From positions 2,666,001 to 2,730,000 of the forward strand of contig OZ244865.1 of NCBI GenBank assembly GCA_965221075.1: a stretch of DNA of 64,000 nucleotides, in the 5' to 3' direction. Positions 22,173 through 30,870 of this stretch are shown piece by piece. The DNA is from UBA2970 sp965221075. Its GTDB lineage: Bacteria > Verrucomicrobiota > Verrucomicrobiia > Limisphaerales > AAA164-E04. How positions within the stretch are numbered: position 1 is the first letter of the stretch; every line of letters begins with the position of its first letter. The notes beneath the pieces are model-generated. The model saw nothing but the letters and a program-made list of their open reading frames with translations. It ran no database searches and was not told where the DNA came from. Position numbers and translations under genes: made by a program.

Positions 22173-22706
22173 GGAGGGAGGAAGGCCCACGGGCCCCTCC
22201 GATTCAGAGCCTGCCCAGGAACCGGAGCCGGCATTCCGTGCTTTGAACATGTCAGTCGAGCTTTCGGCCTGTCGTTCTGCGGATCGTGGCCGTCCACGCT
22301 CCATCCTGGCCAGGAAAGCCTGGCCCTTGGGGGCCAGCCTGAAGGGCCCGAGATCGGCGCTGTCCATCACCCGCCGCACGATCGCCCCCTTCGAGCGGAA
22401 AGCGCCTGTGGAGGGAGCGACGAGCACCCTTCGGAGTCGCGTACCGACGTGGCTGTGGAACGTGCACGGCACCCGGGGAGGTCCGGGATCGGAACCGGCC
22501 GTTCCATCTCGAGCGCCGGCATGGGCCATTCCGTGGCGCAGCTTCCGTCCAATGCCCTGGCCCATGCAGGACAACGGGATGGCTGGAGATCCCCTGGATG
22601 GAACCGATGCTGCCGGGATCCGCCCGGAGCGGCAATCCCCGGTACATCGGCTGATCCGCGGAGAAAGCTCTCGCGACGCGATGGGCCAAGGCATGCAGGC
22701 GCCCGA
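22173..22706. other. Gene-free stretch between hydrolase array and Rim cassette
   Basis: 534 bases with no reading frame of convincing composition on either strand, slightly less G+C-rich than the genes around it and with more TTC, CGA and GCG triplets. It holds no tRNA and no obvious repeat of other parts of the window. It borders a cassette that looks acquired, so it may be a decayed remnant or an integration scar. I cannot identify what it came from. Confidence 0.5.
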
Positions 22707-23837
22707 TCACTGCGGATCGCCGATGGACCCGATCTCGTAGAGCGGGTCGGCTTCGAGCGCGCTTTCGTGGGAGGCGATCTCCTCTTCCACCGCACCCACT
22801 TCGCCGAACCGGGCCAGGTGGAACAGGGCTTCGCCCTCGTTCACCGGGGGCAGCCGGTTGATGCCGATGACGATGCCTTCGGCAGGGGCGTGGACGGCTT
22901 CGCTGTCGGACGAGAAAGGAGCGGACACCGTGCCGAGCACATCGCCGGCCCGCACGAGGGCGCCGAGGCGGACCACCGGGCGGAAGATGCCATCGGCAGG
23001 CGCCCGTACCCACCGGGTGGAATTCGCCACGTACGGCTCGCTGCGCATGCGGGCGCGGCGAGCCGGGAGCATGTCGAGCCCGCGCATCACGTTCACCACT
23101 CCCCGCACTCCGGCCACAACGCACTTCTCGTCGAGCCGCAGCGCCTCCCCGGCCTCGTAGACGATCGCCGGGATGCCCTCCCGCCCCGCTTCCGAGCGCA
23201 GGCTGCTGTCCAGGAGCCTCGAGTCGACGATCACCGGAAGCGAGAAGGCCCGGGCCATGTCCTCCACCCCGGGCTGGTCGAGAGCCGCCCGGATCTGCGG
23301 GAGGTTGTCCCGGTGCGCCGCTCCGGTATGCAGGTCGATCACGTGCGTGCAGCGCTTCACCACCGAGCCGAAGAAGAAGTCCGCCATCCGGGAGGCGAGG
23401 GAGCCGGCCTGGCTGCCCGGGAAGCTGCGGTTCAGGTCGCGGCGATCCGGAAGGTAGCGGGACTTGTTGAGGAAACCGAACAGGTTCACCACCGGAACCA
23501 GCACCAGGGTGCCGTGCAGCCGGTCCAGGGCGGCGAGCGTTCTCAGGCGGCGGATGATCTCGATGCCGTTGAGCTCGTCGCCGTGGATGCCCGCCGCCAC
23601 CAGCAGCGCCGCGCCCTTCCAGCGGCCGTGGATCACCTCGACGGCCAGGTCGAGCGGGGCCTGCGTGTAGAGCTGCGCCATGGGCAGCTCGAACTGCGAC
23701 CGCTCGCCGCGACGCACCCGCCGTCCGGCGATCTCGAACGGCGCCTGCAGGATGCCGGCCTTGCGCCGTGCGTGCCTGGCGGCCGGGGCGTCCTCCGGTC
23801 CGTTGACGGGGGACGCGTTCCGTTCAGCCGCTGCCAC
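22707..23837 (-). CDS. M14 family zinc carboxypeptidase-like protein (succinylglutamate desuccinylase/aspartoacylase family)
   Basis: 376 residues. Zinc ligands are visible as His and Glu in GIHGDELNG (about 75-83) and His in IDLHTGAAH (about 170). Substrate-binding RDLNRSFPGS and the late glutamate in IVYEAGEALRLDE also match the AstE/AspA family. The C-terminal third contains a barrel-like segment (APADGIFRPVV ... APAEGIVIGI), like a biotinyl-lipoyl fold, found in the 'deacylase' branch that travels with RimK. Its start overlaps the rimK-like stop by 14 bases. In this context it may trim or recycle the glutamyl product made by the ligase, which is inference. Confidence 0.85.
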   Translation of the reverse strand: MAAAERNASPVNGPEDAPAARHARRKAGILQAPFEIAGRRVRRGERSQFELPMAQLYTQAPLDLAVEVIHGRWKGAALLVAAGIHGDELNGIEIIRRLRTLAALDRLHGTLVLVPVVNLFGFLNKSRYLPDRRDLNRSFPGSQAGSLASRMADFFFGSVVKRCTHVIDLHTGAAHRDNLPQIRAALDQPGVEDMARAFSLPVIVDSRLLDSSLRSEAGREGIPAIVYEAGEALRLDEKCVVAGVRGVVNVMRGLDMLPARRARMRSEPYVANSTRWVRAPADGIFRPVVRLGALVRAGDVLGTVSAPFSSDSEAVHAPAEGIVIGINRLPPVNEGEALFHLARFGEVGAVEEEIASHESALEADPLYEIGSIGDPQ

Positions 23838-24729
23838 GGGTGCGCGTCCTGCCCTGGCGGGCGTTGCGTTCTATGAACTCGATGATCCGGTCCGCCACGT
23901 CGACGCCCGACGCCTTCTCGACGCCCTCGAGGCCCGGCGAGCTGTTCACCTCCAGCACGAGCGGCCCGTGGTTGGAGCGGATCATGTCCACTCCGGCGAT
24001 GTTCAGCCCCATGGTCCTTGCCGCCGCCACGGCCATGCGCCGCTCGGCGGGGGAGATCTTCACCTCATGGGCGCTGCCCCCGCGGTGCAGGTTCGAGCGG
24101 AATTCGCCGGGCTGGGCCTGGCGCCGCATCGCCGCGACCACCTTGTCGCCGATCACGAAGCAGCGGACGTCGGAGCCCCCGCTCTCCCCGATGTACTCCT
24201 GGATCATGATGTTGACATCGATGCCGAAGAAGGCCTCCATGACGCTCTCGGCCGCCTTGCGGGTCTCGCAGAGCACCACCCCCACGCCCTGGGTTCCCTC
24301 GAGCAGCTTCACCACCAGCGGCGCGCCCCCGACCATGTCGATCAGCCCGGGTATGTCGTCGGTGGTGTGGGCGAAGCCGGTGATCGGCATCCCGATGTCG
24401 CGGCGCGCAAGCAGCTGCATGGAGCGCAGCTTGTCCCGCGAGCGGGAGATGGCCACGGATTCGTTGACCGCGTAGACGCCCATCATCTCGAACTGGCGCA
24501 CCACGGCGGCGCCGTAGAAGGTGATCGACGCGCCGATCCGCGGGATCACCGCGTCGACCGGCGGCAGCGGCTCTCCCCGGAACCGGATCGAGGGCTTCGC
24601 CGTCGCCATGTTCATGTAGCAGCGCAAGGTGTCGATCACCGAGGGCTCGTGCCCTCGGGCCTGGGCTGCCTCCATAAGCCTGCGGGTGGAGTAGAGCTTC
24701 CGGTTGCGTGAAAGGATGACGATTCTCAC
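23824..24729 (-). CDS. rimK: RimK-like ATP-grasp glutamate ligase
   Basis: 301 residues, matching RimK (about 300), which adds glutamate residues to the C-terminus of ribosomal protein S6 or makes poly-glutamate. The ATP-grasp features are present: MRIVILSRNRKLYSTRRL at the N-terminus (key segment LYSTRRL), PLVVKLLEGTQGVGV (ATP-binding lysines), IQEYIGESGGSDVRCFV and LVLEVNSSPGLEGVE (metal-binding Glu and Asn). The GTG start overlaps the stop of the RimB-like gene by GTGA. The S6 protein encoded at 59.7-60.0 kb here ends ASPRHG, without the terminal glutamates of E. coli S6, so the true target is open. Confidence 0.92.
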   Translation of the reverse strand: MRIVILSRNRKLYSTRRLMEAAQARGHEPSVIDTLRCYMNMATAKPSIRFRGEPLPPVDAVIPRIGASITFYGAAVVRQFEMMGVYAVNESVAISRSRDKLRSMQLLARRDIGMPITGFAHTTDDIPGLIDMVGGAPLVVKLLEGTQGVGVVLCETRKAAESVMEAFFGIDVNIMIQEYIGESGGSDVRCFVIGDKVVAAMRRQAQPGEFRSNLHRGGSAHEVKISPAERRMAVAAARTMGLNIAGVDMIRSNHGPLVLEVNSSPGLEGVEKASGVDVADRIIEFIERNARQGRTRTRGSG

Positions 24730-25190
24730 TGTCCGCCCTCCCGTTCCTGGTCAGGTTGTTCCATTGCCTCCCTGCTGGTGATCAGGTAGGTCCTGCCCGC
24801 GTCGACGACGAAGCGCCGGCGCAAGGCGGTGCGCCCGATCAGGATGGGAAAGTTCATCTCGTGGCGGGCTGCGAGCGTGAACTCCACCGGCCATTCGTCG
24901 CCGCCGATCCTCAGCGCCGTCTCGACGAGGAAGCGCTCCTCGGCCCGGCCGCCGGAATTGCGCACGGTCTTGCGGCCCAGCACCGGCAGGCGGAACGGAC
25001 AGGCCGCGCTGGGCAGATCGCTCCTGTCGAGCTCGAATTCCACGCAGTCCTCGCCGTCCACCTGCAGGGGCCTGATCCTTGCGGCGTGCAGCGCCGAAGT
25101 CCGTGCTCCAGTGTCGATCTTGGCCTTGATCGGGTCCGGATGCAGCATAGGGAGCACTACCCATTCCAGCCAGCCTATGGCGCGTTTCAT
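24726..25190 (-). CDS. RimB-like retropepsin-type aspartic protease
   Basis: 154 residues. The active-site motif IDTGARTSALHA (about 26-37) is the hallmark of the small ATP-dependent zinc protease/RimB family with a retropepsin fold. It is followed by VEFELDRSDLPSAAC, TVRNSGGRAEERFLV and PILIGRTALRRRFVVD. In Pseudomonas, RimB works with RimK to control the length of glutamate tails on S6. It is the first gene of the three-gene set (RimB-RimK-M14), all overlapping by a few bases. Confidence 0.88.
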   Translation of the reverse strand: MKRAIGWLEWVVLPMLHPDPIKAKIDTGARTSALHAARIRPLQVDGEDCVEFELDRSDLPSAACPFRLPVLGRKTVRNSGGRAEERFLVETALRIGGDEWPVEFTLAARHEMNFPILIGRTALRRRFVVDAGRTYLITSREAMEQPDQEREGGQ

Positions 25191-25367
25191 GGCGTCCCCG
25201 ATCCCGACGGCGGTTCGGAGCGGCTATGCCTGGCCGCCTTCGCCGGACCACAGTTCGGGCCGTGCGGTCCGGACAGGCGGAGCCGTCCCGGACTCCTTCG
25301 CAGCTGCATGGCCTCCATGGTAGGCTCAGCCGCCGCCGCGCCTCCAGCACGGAACGTATCCCGGCGG

Positions 25368-26294
25368 CTACCGGGGGGCCTTGCGGGCCACCGCCACCAG
25401 GTTGTCGGCCAGGCCGGCCAGGGCCAGGATCCCTTCGGCGGCCCGGTAGATCCCCCGCAGGGGCAGGAGCATGCGGGACTCCTTCCAGGAAGTGGTCCTG
25501 CGCAGAAGGCGGGCCCTCTCGGCGAGGGGGACCGGCCGTCCCCGTCCGAGGAGATCCTGGAGGATCACCACCGGATTGAACATCATGGTGGAGAGGTGGA
25601 CCACCTGCAGCTCCGGGACCCTCTCCAGGAAGCCGAGGAGGGAGCGGCGGGAGAAGTAGTTGAGGTGCTCGGGCATGACGTAGCGGTAGCGCTCCCCGAG
25701 GATCCGGGTGGCGAGGCCGCGGCGGTTGGGCACCAGCAGGAAGCAGTGCCCCCCGGGCTCCAGGAGACGGGCGGCCCGGGACAGGAAACCGAGCGGATCG
25801 GCCAGGTGCTCGAGGACCGCCCAGAAGGTCACCGCGGCGAAGCGGCGGTCCCCGAAGTCGTGGTCGAGGAACGGCTCGCCAATCGCCTCGATCCCCCGGG
25901 CCCGGGCGTGTTCCAGGGCGGGCCCCTCCACATCCGTTCCTGCGGCCCGGTAGGCTCCCAGGCCCTGCAGGCGGTGCAGGAAGGCCCCCGTGGAGCAGCC
26001 CACGTCGAGCACGCTGCCTGCGGGGCAGAAGCGGCGGAAGAGGCGGAGCTCCCGCCGGTAGCGGGCCGGGCGGTAGTCGCTCTCCAGCTTGTCGCTGGAG
26101 AGGTAGTAGGAACTCCCGATCCGGCGGTAGTGCTCTCCGTCGGCCATCTCCCTGGGAACCGGATCGGCGTACCACAGGTCGCAGGAAGGGCAGGCCACCA
26201 CCTTCAGGTCCCCCTTGCGCCAGCGTACATCCGGCCGGGACCGGGAGCAGAGGGGGCACTTCCTCCCGGCCGGCTGGGGAACCTCCTCACTCAC
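25368..26294 (-). CDS. Class I SAM-dependent methyltransferase with N-terminal zinc ribbon
   Basis: 308 residues. The first ~40 hold two Cys pairs (CPLC and CPSC) that form a zinc ribbon. The SAM-binding motif I is VLDVGCSTGAF (about 95-105), with TDVEGPALEHA as motif II and FWAVLEHLADP as the post-motif segment. This 'zinc ribbon plus methyltransferase_23' layout is frequent near sugar or cell-envelope genes, but here it stands next to dtd, and the substrate is unknown. The GTG start overlaps the dtd stop by 8 bases, so translation is coupled. Confidence 0.86.
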   Translation of the reverse strand: MSEEVPQPAGRKCPLCSRSRPDVRWRKGDLKVVACPSCDLWYADPVPREMADGEHYRRIGSSYYLSSDKLESDYRPARYRRELRLFRRFCPAGSVLDVGCSTGAFLHRLQGLGAYRAAGTDVEGPALEHARARGIEAIGEPFLDHDFGDRRFAAVTFWAVLEHLADPLGFLSRAARLLEPGGHCFLLVPNRRGLATRILGERYRYVMPEHLNYFSRRSLLGFLERVPELQVVHLSTMMFNPVVILQDLLGRGRPVPLAERARLLRRTTSWKESRMLLPLRGIYRAAEGILALAGLADNLVAVARKAPR

Positions 26295-26739
26295 GGATCC
26301 GCGAGTCCACGACGATGGTGACCGGACCGTCGTTGACCAGCCGCACCTTCATGTCCGCCCCGAACTCCCCCCTGGCCACCGGGGCTCCTGAGAGCCGCTC
26401 CAGCTCCTCCAGGAACCGCTCGTAGAGCGGCCGGGCCGCCTCCGGCCTGGCCGCCCGGGCGAAGCCGGGCCGGTTGCCCTTGCGGGTGGAGGCGTGCAGG
26501 GTGAACTGGCTGATCACCAGCAGGCCGGCGCCGGCGCCGGCGAGCGGGAGGTTCATCCGCCCCTCCGGATCGGGAAAGAGGCGCATGCGGACGATCTTGC
26601 CGCACAGCCATTCGATGTCCTCGGCGCCGTCCCCTTCCTCGATGCCCAGCAGCACGAGCAGTCCCCTGCCGATCCGCGCCCGCTCCCGTCCCCCGATCTC
26701 CACCGCCGCCTCGGCGACCCTCTGCAGCACCACTCTCAT
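26287..26739 (-). CDS. dtd: D-aminoacyl-tRNA deacylase
   Basis: 150 residues, the normal length. Dtd hydrolyses D-aminoacyl-tRNA and also glycyl-tRNA-Ala mischarges. It begins MRVVLQRVAEAAVEIGG. The active-site motifs are LLVISQFTLHASTRKGNRP (key SQFTL) and NDGPVTIVVDS (the NxGPVT motif, cis-proline). A longer in-frame extension upstream has no family support. It precedes the methyltransferase gene on the same transcript. Confidence 0.95.
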   Translation of the reverse strand: MRVVLQRVAEAAVEIGGRERARIGRGLLVLLGIEEGDGAEDIEWLCGKIVRMRLFPDPEGRMNLPLAGAGAGLLVISQFTLHASTRKGNRPGFARAARPEAARPLYERFLEELERLSGAPVARGEFGADMKVRLVNDGPVTIVVDSRIRE

Positions 26740-27030
26740 CCGTCCGGCCGGCGGCAGCATGTCACGGCTCCCGGCCGGCGACCAACCGGATAAAGCGGCA
26801 GGGGCAGCTGGAGGGGCGTCTCCGGGATCAGGAGCCGGCCTCGGGGAGGCCCGCGCCCTTGCCGGGCCGCTGCGGCGCAAAGATGCGATGCGGGCGCTCC
26901 AGCGCTCCCGGACGCTGCGGAGCGCCAGCCGGTTGAACCGGAGCTCGCCCCTGGGGCATGATGGGGAGGGAAGGCCCCTGTCCGCCGGCGCCGCTAGAGC
27001 CGGCAGGCCGGGCGGACCGCCCCCTGCGCC
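26740..27030. other. Divergent intergenic region between dtd and nnr
   Basis: 291 bases without a supportable gene. For nnr a possible promoter is TTGAAC - 18 bp - CATGAT just past 26930, inside which the palindrome CCGGTTGAACCGG overlaps the -35; it would leave a leader of about 65 bases. For dtd a weak TTGGTC - 18 bp - CATGCT lies on the minus strand at about 26760-26790. Neither is certain. Confidence 0.3.
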
Positions 27031-28434
27031 ATGCCGATCCCCCTGGTCAGTCCCGAGCAGATGCGCCGATGGGAGGATGCCACCTGGAAGGCCGGGATCT
27101 CCGAACGGGAGGTGATCGCAAGGGTCGGAGAGGCCCTGGCCGGCTGGATCCGCTGCCGCCTCCCCGCCCGGGCCCGCCTGCTGGTGGTGGCCGGGAAGGG
27201 CCACAACGGGGACGACGGCCGGGCCGCCTTCGAGGCCCTCGGCGGCCGTGAAGCGCGGCTGGTGGAGATACTGGATCCCGCAGGCGGACTGGAGGATCTG
27301 GAGCAGGCGCTCCTGGAGGAGCCCGACGCCATCGTCGACTGCCTCTTCGGCATCGGCCTGGACCGTCCGGTCGAGGGCGGATGGCGGCGGGCCATCGAGG
27401 CGATCAACGCCAGCGCCGCACTCCGGCTGTCGGTGGACGTTCCCTCGGGACTCCACGCCGGGACCGGGGAGGCGCTGGGCGCGGCGGTCCGGGCCGACTA
27501 CACCCTGGCGGTGGCGGCCGCCAAGACCGGAACGATGGCGGCCCGGGCCGCGTCCCACGCCGGCTACGTCCGGATCCTGGAGGATGTCGGCCTGGTTCCC
27601 TGGCAGGGCGATCATCCCGTCCGCTTCAGCTCGGCGAGCGACTTCGCCGGCGCCCTTCCCCGGCGTCCCCCCTTCTCCCACAAGTACGACTTCGGGCACC
27701 TGGCGATCGTCGCCGGAAGCCCCGGCTACCACGGAGCCGCGATCCTGGCGGCCCGGGGGGCGTCGAGGGCCCGGCCGGGGCTGGTGACGCTCCTGGTCCA
27801 CGAGGGCTGCTACCTGCCGGTGGCCTCGCAGCTCCAGCAGGCGATGGTCCGGCCCTGGAGCGGGGAGGGCTGGCCCCTGGAGAGGATCGGAGCGGTCCTG
27901 GTGGGCCCCGGACTGGCCTGCGGGGAGCTTCCCGGCTCCTGGAAGCGCTCGGCGAACGCCCTCTGGAAGAAGGCCCCCCATCCGGTGGTGGCCGACGCCT
28001 CGGCCCTCGACTGGCTCGAGCCGGGCCCCGCCGGCGGCGGACTCCGGGTGATCACCCCCCACGCCGGAGAGGCGGCCCGGATGCTGGGAGTCTCCTCCCG
28101 GGAGGCCGAAGGGGACCGCCTTGGCGCCCTGCGCGCCCTGTCGGCCCGCTACGGGGGCTGCCATGTCGTGCTCAAGGGAGCCCACACCCTGGTGGGCTCC
28201 CGGGAGGGCCCCGTCTACGCCAACGCCACCGGCGATCCGGGCCTGGCCCAGGCAGGCAGCGGCGACGTGCTGGCCGGCTTCCTGGCGGGCCTGCTGGCCC
28301 AGCCGTCCCTGCAAGAAGACGCCGCCCTGACGCTGCGCCTGGGAGTGTGGCGGCACGGAGAGGCGGCCGAGAGGCTCGGCCGGGAGCGGAGCAGCTGGAC
28401 CGTGGAGGAGCTGCCGCAGGCCCTTCTCGCTTGA
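27031..28434 (+). CDS. nnr: Bifunctional NAD(P)H-hydrate epimerase / ADP-dependent NAD(P)H-hydrate dehydratase
   Basis: 467 residues, a fusion of the two repair enzymes that restore hydrated NAD(P)H. The N-terminal YjeF epimerase domain (about 1-200) carries GKGHNGDDGRAAF and DCLFGIGLDRPV and SVDVPSGLHAGTG. The C-terminal ribokinase-like dehydratase domain (about 215-467) carries FGHLAIVAGSPGYHGAA, VVADASALDWLEP, VITPHAGEAARMLG and the ATP/ADP-binding AQAGSGDVLAGFLAGLLAQ (key GSGDVLAG). Cytoplasmic. The family is often next to tsaE in other bacteria but not here. Confidence 0.95.
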   Translation: MPIPLVSPEQMRRWEDATWKAGISEREVIARVGEALAGWIRCRLPARARLLVVAGKGHNGDDGRAAFEALGGREARLVEILDPAGGLEDLEQALLEEPDAIVDCLFGIGLDRPVEGGWRRAIEAINASAALRLSVDVPSGLHAGTGEALGAAVRADYTLAVAAAKTGTMAARAASHAGYVRILEDVGLVPWQGDHPVRFSSASDFAGALPRRPPFSHKYDFGHLAIVAGSPGYHGAAILAARGASRARPGLVTLLVHEGCYLPVASQLQQAMVRPWSGEGWPLERIGAVLVGPGLACGELPGSWKRSANALWKKAPHPVVADASALDWLEPGPAGGGLRVITPHAGEAARMLGVSSREAEGDRLGALRALSARYGGCHVVLKGAHTLVGSREGPVYANATGDPGLAQAGSGDVLAGFLAGLLAQPSLQEDAALTLRLGVWRHGEAAERLGRERSSWTVEELPQALLA

Positions 28435-28460
28435 TGCCGCCCCCGTCCGGATGGCACATT
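28431..28460 (+). promoter_or_regulatory. Candidate promoter for membrane protein at 28487
   Basis: TTGATG (28431-28436), 18-bp spacer, CACATT (28455-28460). The -35 overlaps the stop codon of nnr. The ATG at 28487 would have a leader of about 20 bases. Confidence 0.4.
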
Positions 28461-28486
28461 GGCACGCCTGGACCGGTGGCTCGAGC

Positions 28487-29449
28487 ATGAACAGGCAACT
28501 TAGCTTCCTCCGCAGGCCCGCATTCGTCGCGGCCCTGCTGTCGATCTGGACGGCGGCCGTTCCCGGCCGCTGCGACCTGTTCGAGATGATCAACGGCGAC
28601 ACCTACGAGGGCACCGTCTCGGTCATCAACAAGGAGGGCCTGGTGGTGGATCTGGACATCGGGGGTTTCTCCGAGCGCCTGGAGCTCGTCTTCCTGAACC
28701 AGGCGACCCTCAACCGCCTCTACGCCTATCCCGAATACCGGCATTTCGTGAAGCCCTACCTGGACCTTCCGGATCCGCCCATCCGCCCGCCAGAGATCAG
28801 AATCAACCCGGTGGAGCGGCTGGAGCGCTTCGATCCCGAGGACTCCTTCTTCTCCGCCCTGGGAACCCCCATCGGCCTCTTCTTCCTGTTCCTGTTCCTG
28901 GGCGGCAACCTGTTCGTCTCCTACGAAGTGGCGCGCTACCGCCAGCACAGCCCCGCCCTGGTTTGCGGCATCTCCATCCTCATGCCGGTGGTCACGCCCC
29001 TGCTGTTCTTCTTCATGAAGCCGCCCCCCCCGCTGTACGAGGAGGAGGAGTATCCGGAGGAGGCCGAGGAGGAGGCAGCCCAGGCGGCGCCCGCCTCCAT
29101 CGCCCAGCCGGGCATCTCCAACCGCAAGCCCAGCATGCTGGGGCTCAAGAAGTCCTCCGGGGGCAGCCAGGCCAAGGCCGCCTCCACGGTCTTCACCCGG
29201 GAGGACTCCCAGTTCAACCGCACCTTCTTCGAGAAGCACTTCGCCCCCTTCTTCCTGGTGATCCCGCCCCCCCAGATCAAGGACATGGTGATGGCGTTCA
29301 AGGGGCCCAAGGGGGAGCTGGTGGCCAAGCGCATCACCCGCATCTCGGGCAACGAGATCCACTTCCAGCTGATCTCCGGCCAGAAGGAGATGGGCATGAG
29401 GTACGGCGAGATCCTCCAGGTCCGCCTGAAGCACAAGGACGAGCAGTAG
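28487..29449 (+). CDS. Secreted/membrane protein of unknown function
   Basis: 320 residues. Signal peptide at 1-28 (MNRQLSFLRRPAFVAALLSIW, then AVPGRC). Residues 30-70 (FEMINGDTYEGTVSVINKE, key NGDTYEGTV) resemble an LSM-like beta barrel with which many secreted verrucomicrobial proteins begin. Two membrane helices follow (about 125-150, LGTPIGLFFLFLFLGGN; about 160-180, GISILMPVVTPLLFFFM). Next comes an acidic, alanine-rich linker (EEEEYPEEAEEEAAQAAP) and a C-terminal domain of about 90 residues with PPPQIKDMVMAFKGPKGEL. The family is not recognised by function. I took the internal ATG at 28487 because the signal peptide starts there. Confidence 0.75.
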   Translation: MNRQLSFLRRPAFVAALLSIWTAAVPGRCDLFEMINGDTYEGTVSVINKEGLVVDLDIGGFSERLELVFLNQATLNRLYAYPEYRHFVKPYLDLPDPPIRPPEIRINPVERLERFDPEDSFFSALGTPIGLFFLFLFLGGNLFVSYEVARYRQHSPALVCGISILMPVVTPLLFFFMKPPPPLYEEEEYPEEAEEEAAQAAPASIAQPGISNRKPSMLGLKKSSGGSQAKAASTVFTREDSQFNRTFFEKHFAPFFLVIPPPQIKDMVMAFKGPKGELVAKRITRISGNEIHFQLISGQKEMGMRYGEILQVRLKHKDEQ

Positions 29450-29468
29450 CGCTCCCCGGCCGGCGGGC

Positions 29469-30443
29469 ATGAAACCGGTGCGCTGCGTCTTCCTGGGAAC
29501 CGCCCCGCTGGCCCGCATGGTCCTGAAGGCGCTGCTGGACCAGGAATGGATCCGGATCGCGGGAGTGGTCACCCAGCCGGACCGGCCCAGCGGCCGCAGG
29601 CTCGGGCTGGAGCCCACCGCGGTGAAGGCCGAGGCGCTGGAGCGGGGGCTGCCGGTCTGGCAGCCGGAGTCGCTGGGCCGGGACGCCGCGCTGCTGGACC
29701 GGCTCGGGGAGCTGGCCCCCGATTTGCTGGTGACCGCCGCCTACGGCCAGCTGCTAACGCCGCAGGCCCTGGCGATCCCCTCGCGGGGCGCCCTCAACGT
29801 CCACGCCTCGCTCCTGCCCAGATACCGGGGGGCGGCGCCCGCTGCCTGGGCCGTGGTCCGGGGGGAGGCCGAGACCGGGATCACCATCATGGAGATGGAC
29901 CAGGGGCTCGACACCGGCGGCATCCTGCTCCAGGAGCGGACCCCCATCGGCCGGGAGGAGACCGGAGGCGAGCTGCTCGACCGCCTGTCCCCCATGGGAG
30001 CCCGCCTGCTGCTGCGCGCCATCCCTCCGTACCTCTCGGGGAAGCTCCGGTCCCGTCCCCAGGACCACTCGCTGGCCACCCATGCCCCGCAGCTCTCGCG
30101 GAGGGACGGGGAGATGGACTGGGAGCGGCCGGCGGCGGAGCTGGCCTGCCGGATCCGGGGCCTGAGCCCCTGGCCCGGGACCTGGAGCCGGCTGGAGACC
30201 GCCCGGGGGGCGGAGCGCATCCTCTTCTGGAAGGCCTCCCCACTGGAGGGCCGGGACGCCGCGCCCGGGACCGTGGTCCGGGCCGGCCCGGAGGGACTGG
30301 TGGTGGCCTGCGGGGAGGGAAGCCTCAGGATGGAGAGGCTGCAGCGGGCCGGGGGCCGGGCCCTCGACGCCCGGTCCTTCCTTTCCGGACGGCCCCTGGA
30401 TCCGGGATCCCGCTTCCTGCCGCCGGCCCGGAACGGCGGCTGA
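29469..30443 (+). CDS. fmt: Methionyl-tRNA formyltransferase
   Basis: 324 residues. Formylates initiator Met-tRNA using 10-formyltetrahydrofolate. Landmarks: VFLGTAPLA at the N-terminus, VVTQPDRPSGR, AAYGQLL, the catalytic segment LNVHASLLPRYRGAAP (SLLP motif), GITIMEMDQGLDTG (key MDxGLDTG) and the C-terminal Met-tRNA binding domain starting CRIRGLSPWPGTW. The protein begins 19 bases after the preceding membrane protein gene and ends 4 bases before the EVE-domain gene, so the three form one transcription unit. Confidence 0.96.
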   Translation: MKPVRCVFLGTAPLARMVLKALLDQEWIRIAGVVTQPDRPSGRRLGLEPTAVKAEALERGLPVWQPESLGRDAALLDRLGELAPDLLVTAAYGQLLTPQALAIPSRGALNVHASLLPRYRGAAPAAWAVVRGEAETGITIMEMDQGLDTGGILLQERTPIGREETGGELLDRLSPMGARLLLRAIPPYLSGKLRSRPQDHSLATHAPQLSRRDGEMDWERPAAELACRIRGLSPWPGTWSRLETARGAERILFWKASPLEGRDAAPGTVVRAGPEGLVVACGEGSLRMERLQRAGGRALDARSFLSGRPLDPGSRFLPPARNGG

Positions 30444-30447
30444 ATCC

Positions 30448-30870
30448 ATGAAAAGACGATACTGGCTGGTCAAGCAGGAGCCCTCGGCCTGGTCCTGGGC
30501 CGACTTCGTCCGGGAGGGCCGGAGCGAATGGGACGGAGTGCGCAACTACCAGGCCCGCAACCATCTCCGGTCCATGAGGCTGGGCGATCAGGTCCTCTTC
30601 TACCATTCGGTGACGGGCAAGGAGGTGGTGGGCGTCGCCGTAGTGGCGCGGGAGGCCTATCCCGATCCCACGGCACGGAAGGGCGACTGGTCCTGCGTGG
30701 ATCTCGAGCCCCTCGAGGCTCTGGAGTCCCCGGTCTCCCTGGCTGCAATCAAGGAGGATCCGGCCCTGGCCGACATGCAGCTGATCCGCCACACCCGCCT
30801 CTCGGTGATGCCCGTCGACGGCGGGCACTTCAGGCGGATCCTAGAGCTGGGCGGAACACCGCCGCCCTGA
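30448..30870 (+). CDS. EVE (PUA-like) domain protein
   Basis: 140 residues, almost all one EVE domain: YWLVKQEP at the N-terminus, EWDGVRNYQARN, LGDQVLFYHS, VVGVAVVAREAYPDPT (key REAYPDP), and DMQLIRHTRLSVMPV. EVE domains are PUA-fold readers of modified nucleotides (for example methylated or thymocytosine-like bases) and occur in RNA-modification or defence contexts. The last 30 bases overlap the convergent SMUG-type glycosylase gene. The exact ligand is unknown. Confidence 0.9.
   Translation: MKRRYWLVKQEPSAWSWADFVREGRSEWDGVRNYQARNHLRSMRLGDQVLFYHSVTGKEVVGVAVVAREAYPDPTARKGDWSCVDLEPLEALESPVSLAAIKEDPALADMQLIRHTRLSVMPVDGGHFRRILELGGTPPP

Noticed and set aside
22048..22740. Plus-strand 230-codon frame across the gene-free stretch
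   Set aside because: It begins inside the hydrolase gene on the other strand, has erratic composition and no recognisable motif.
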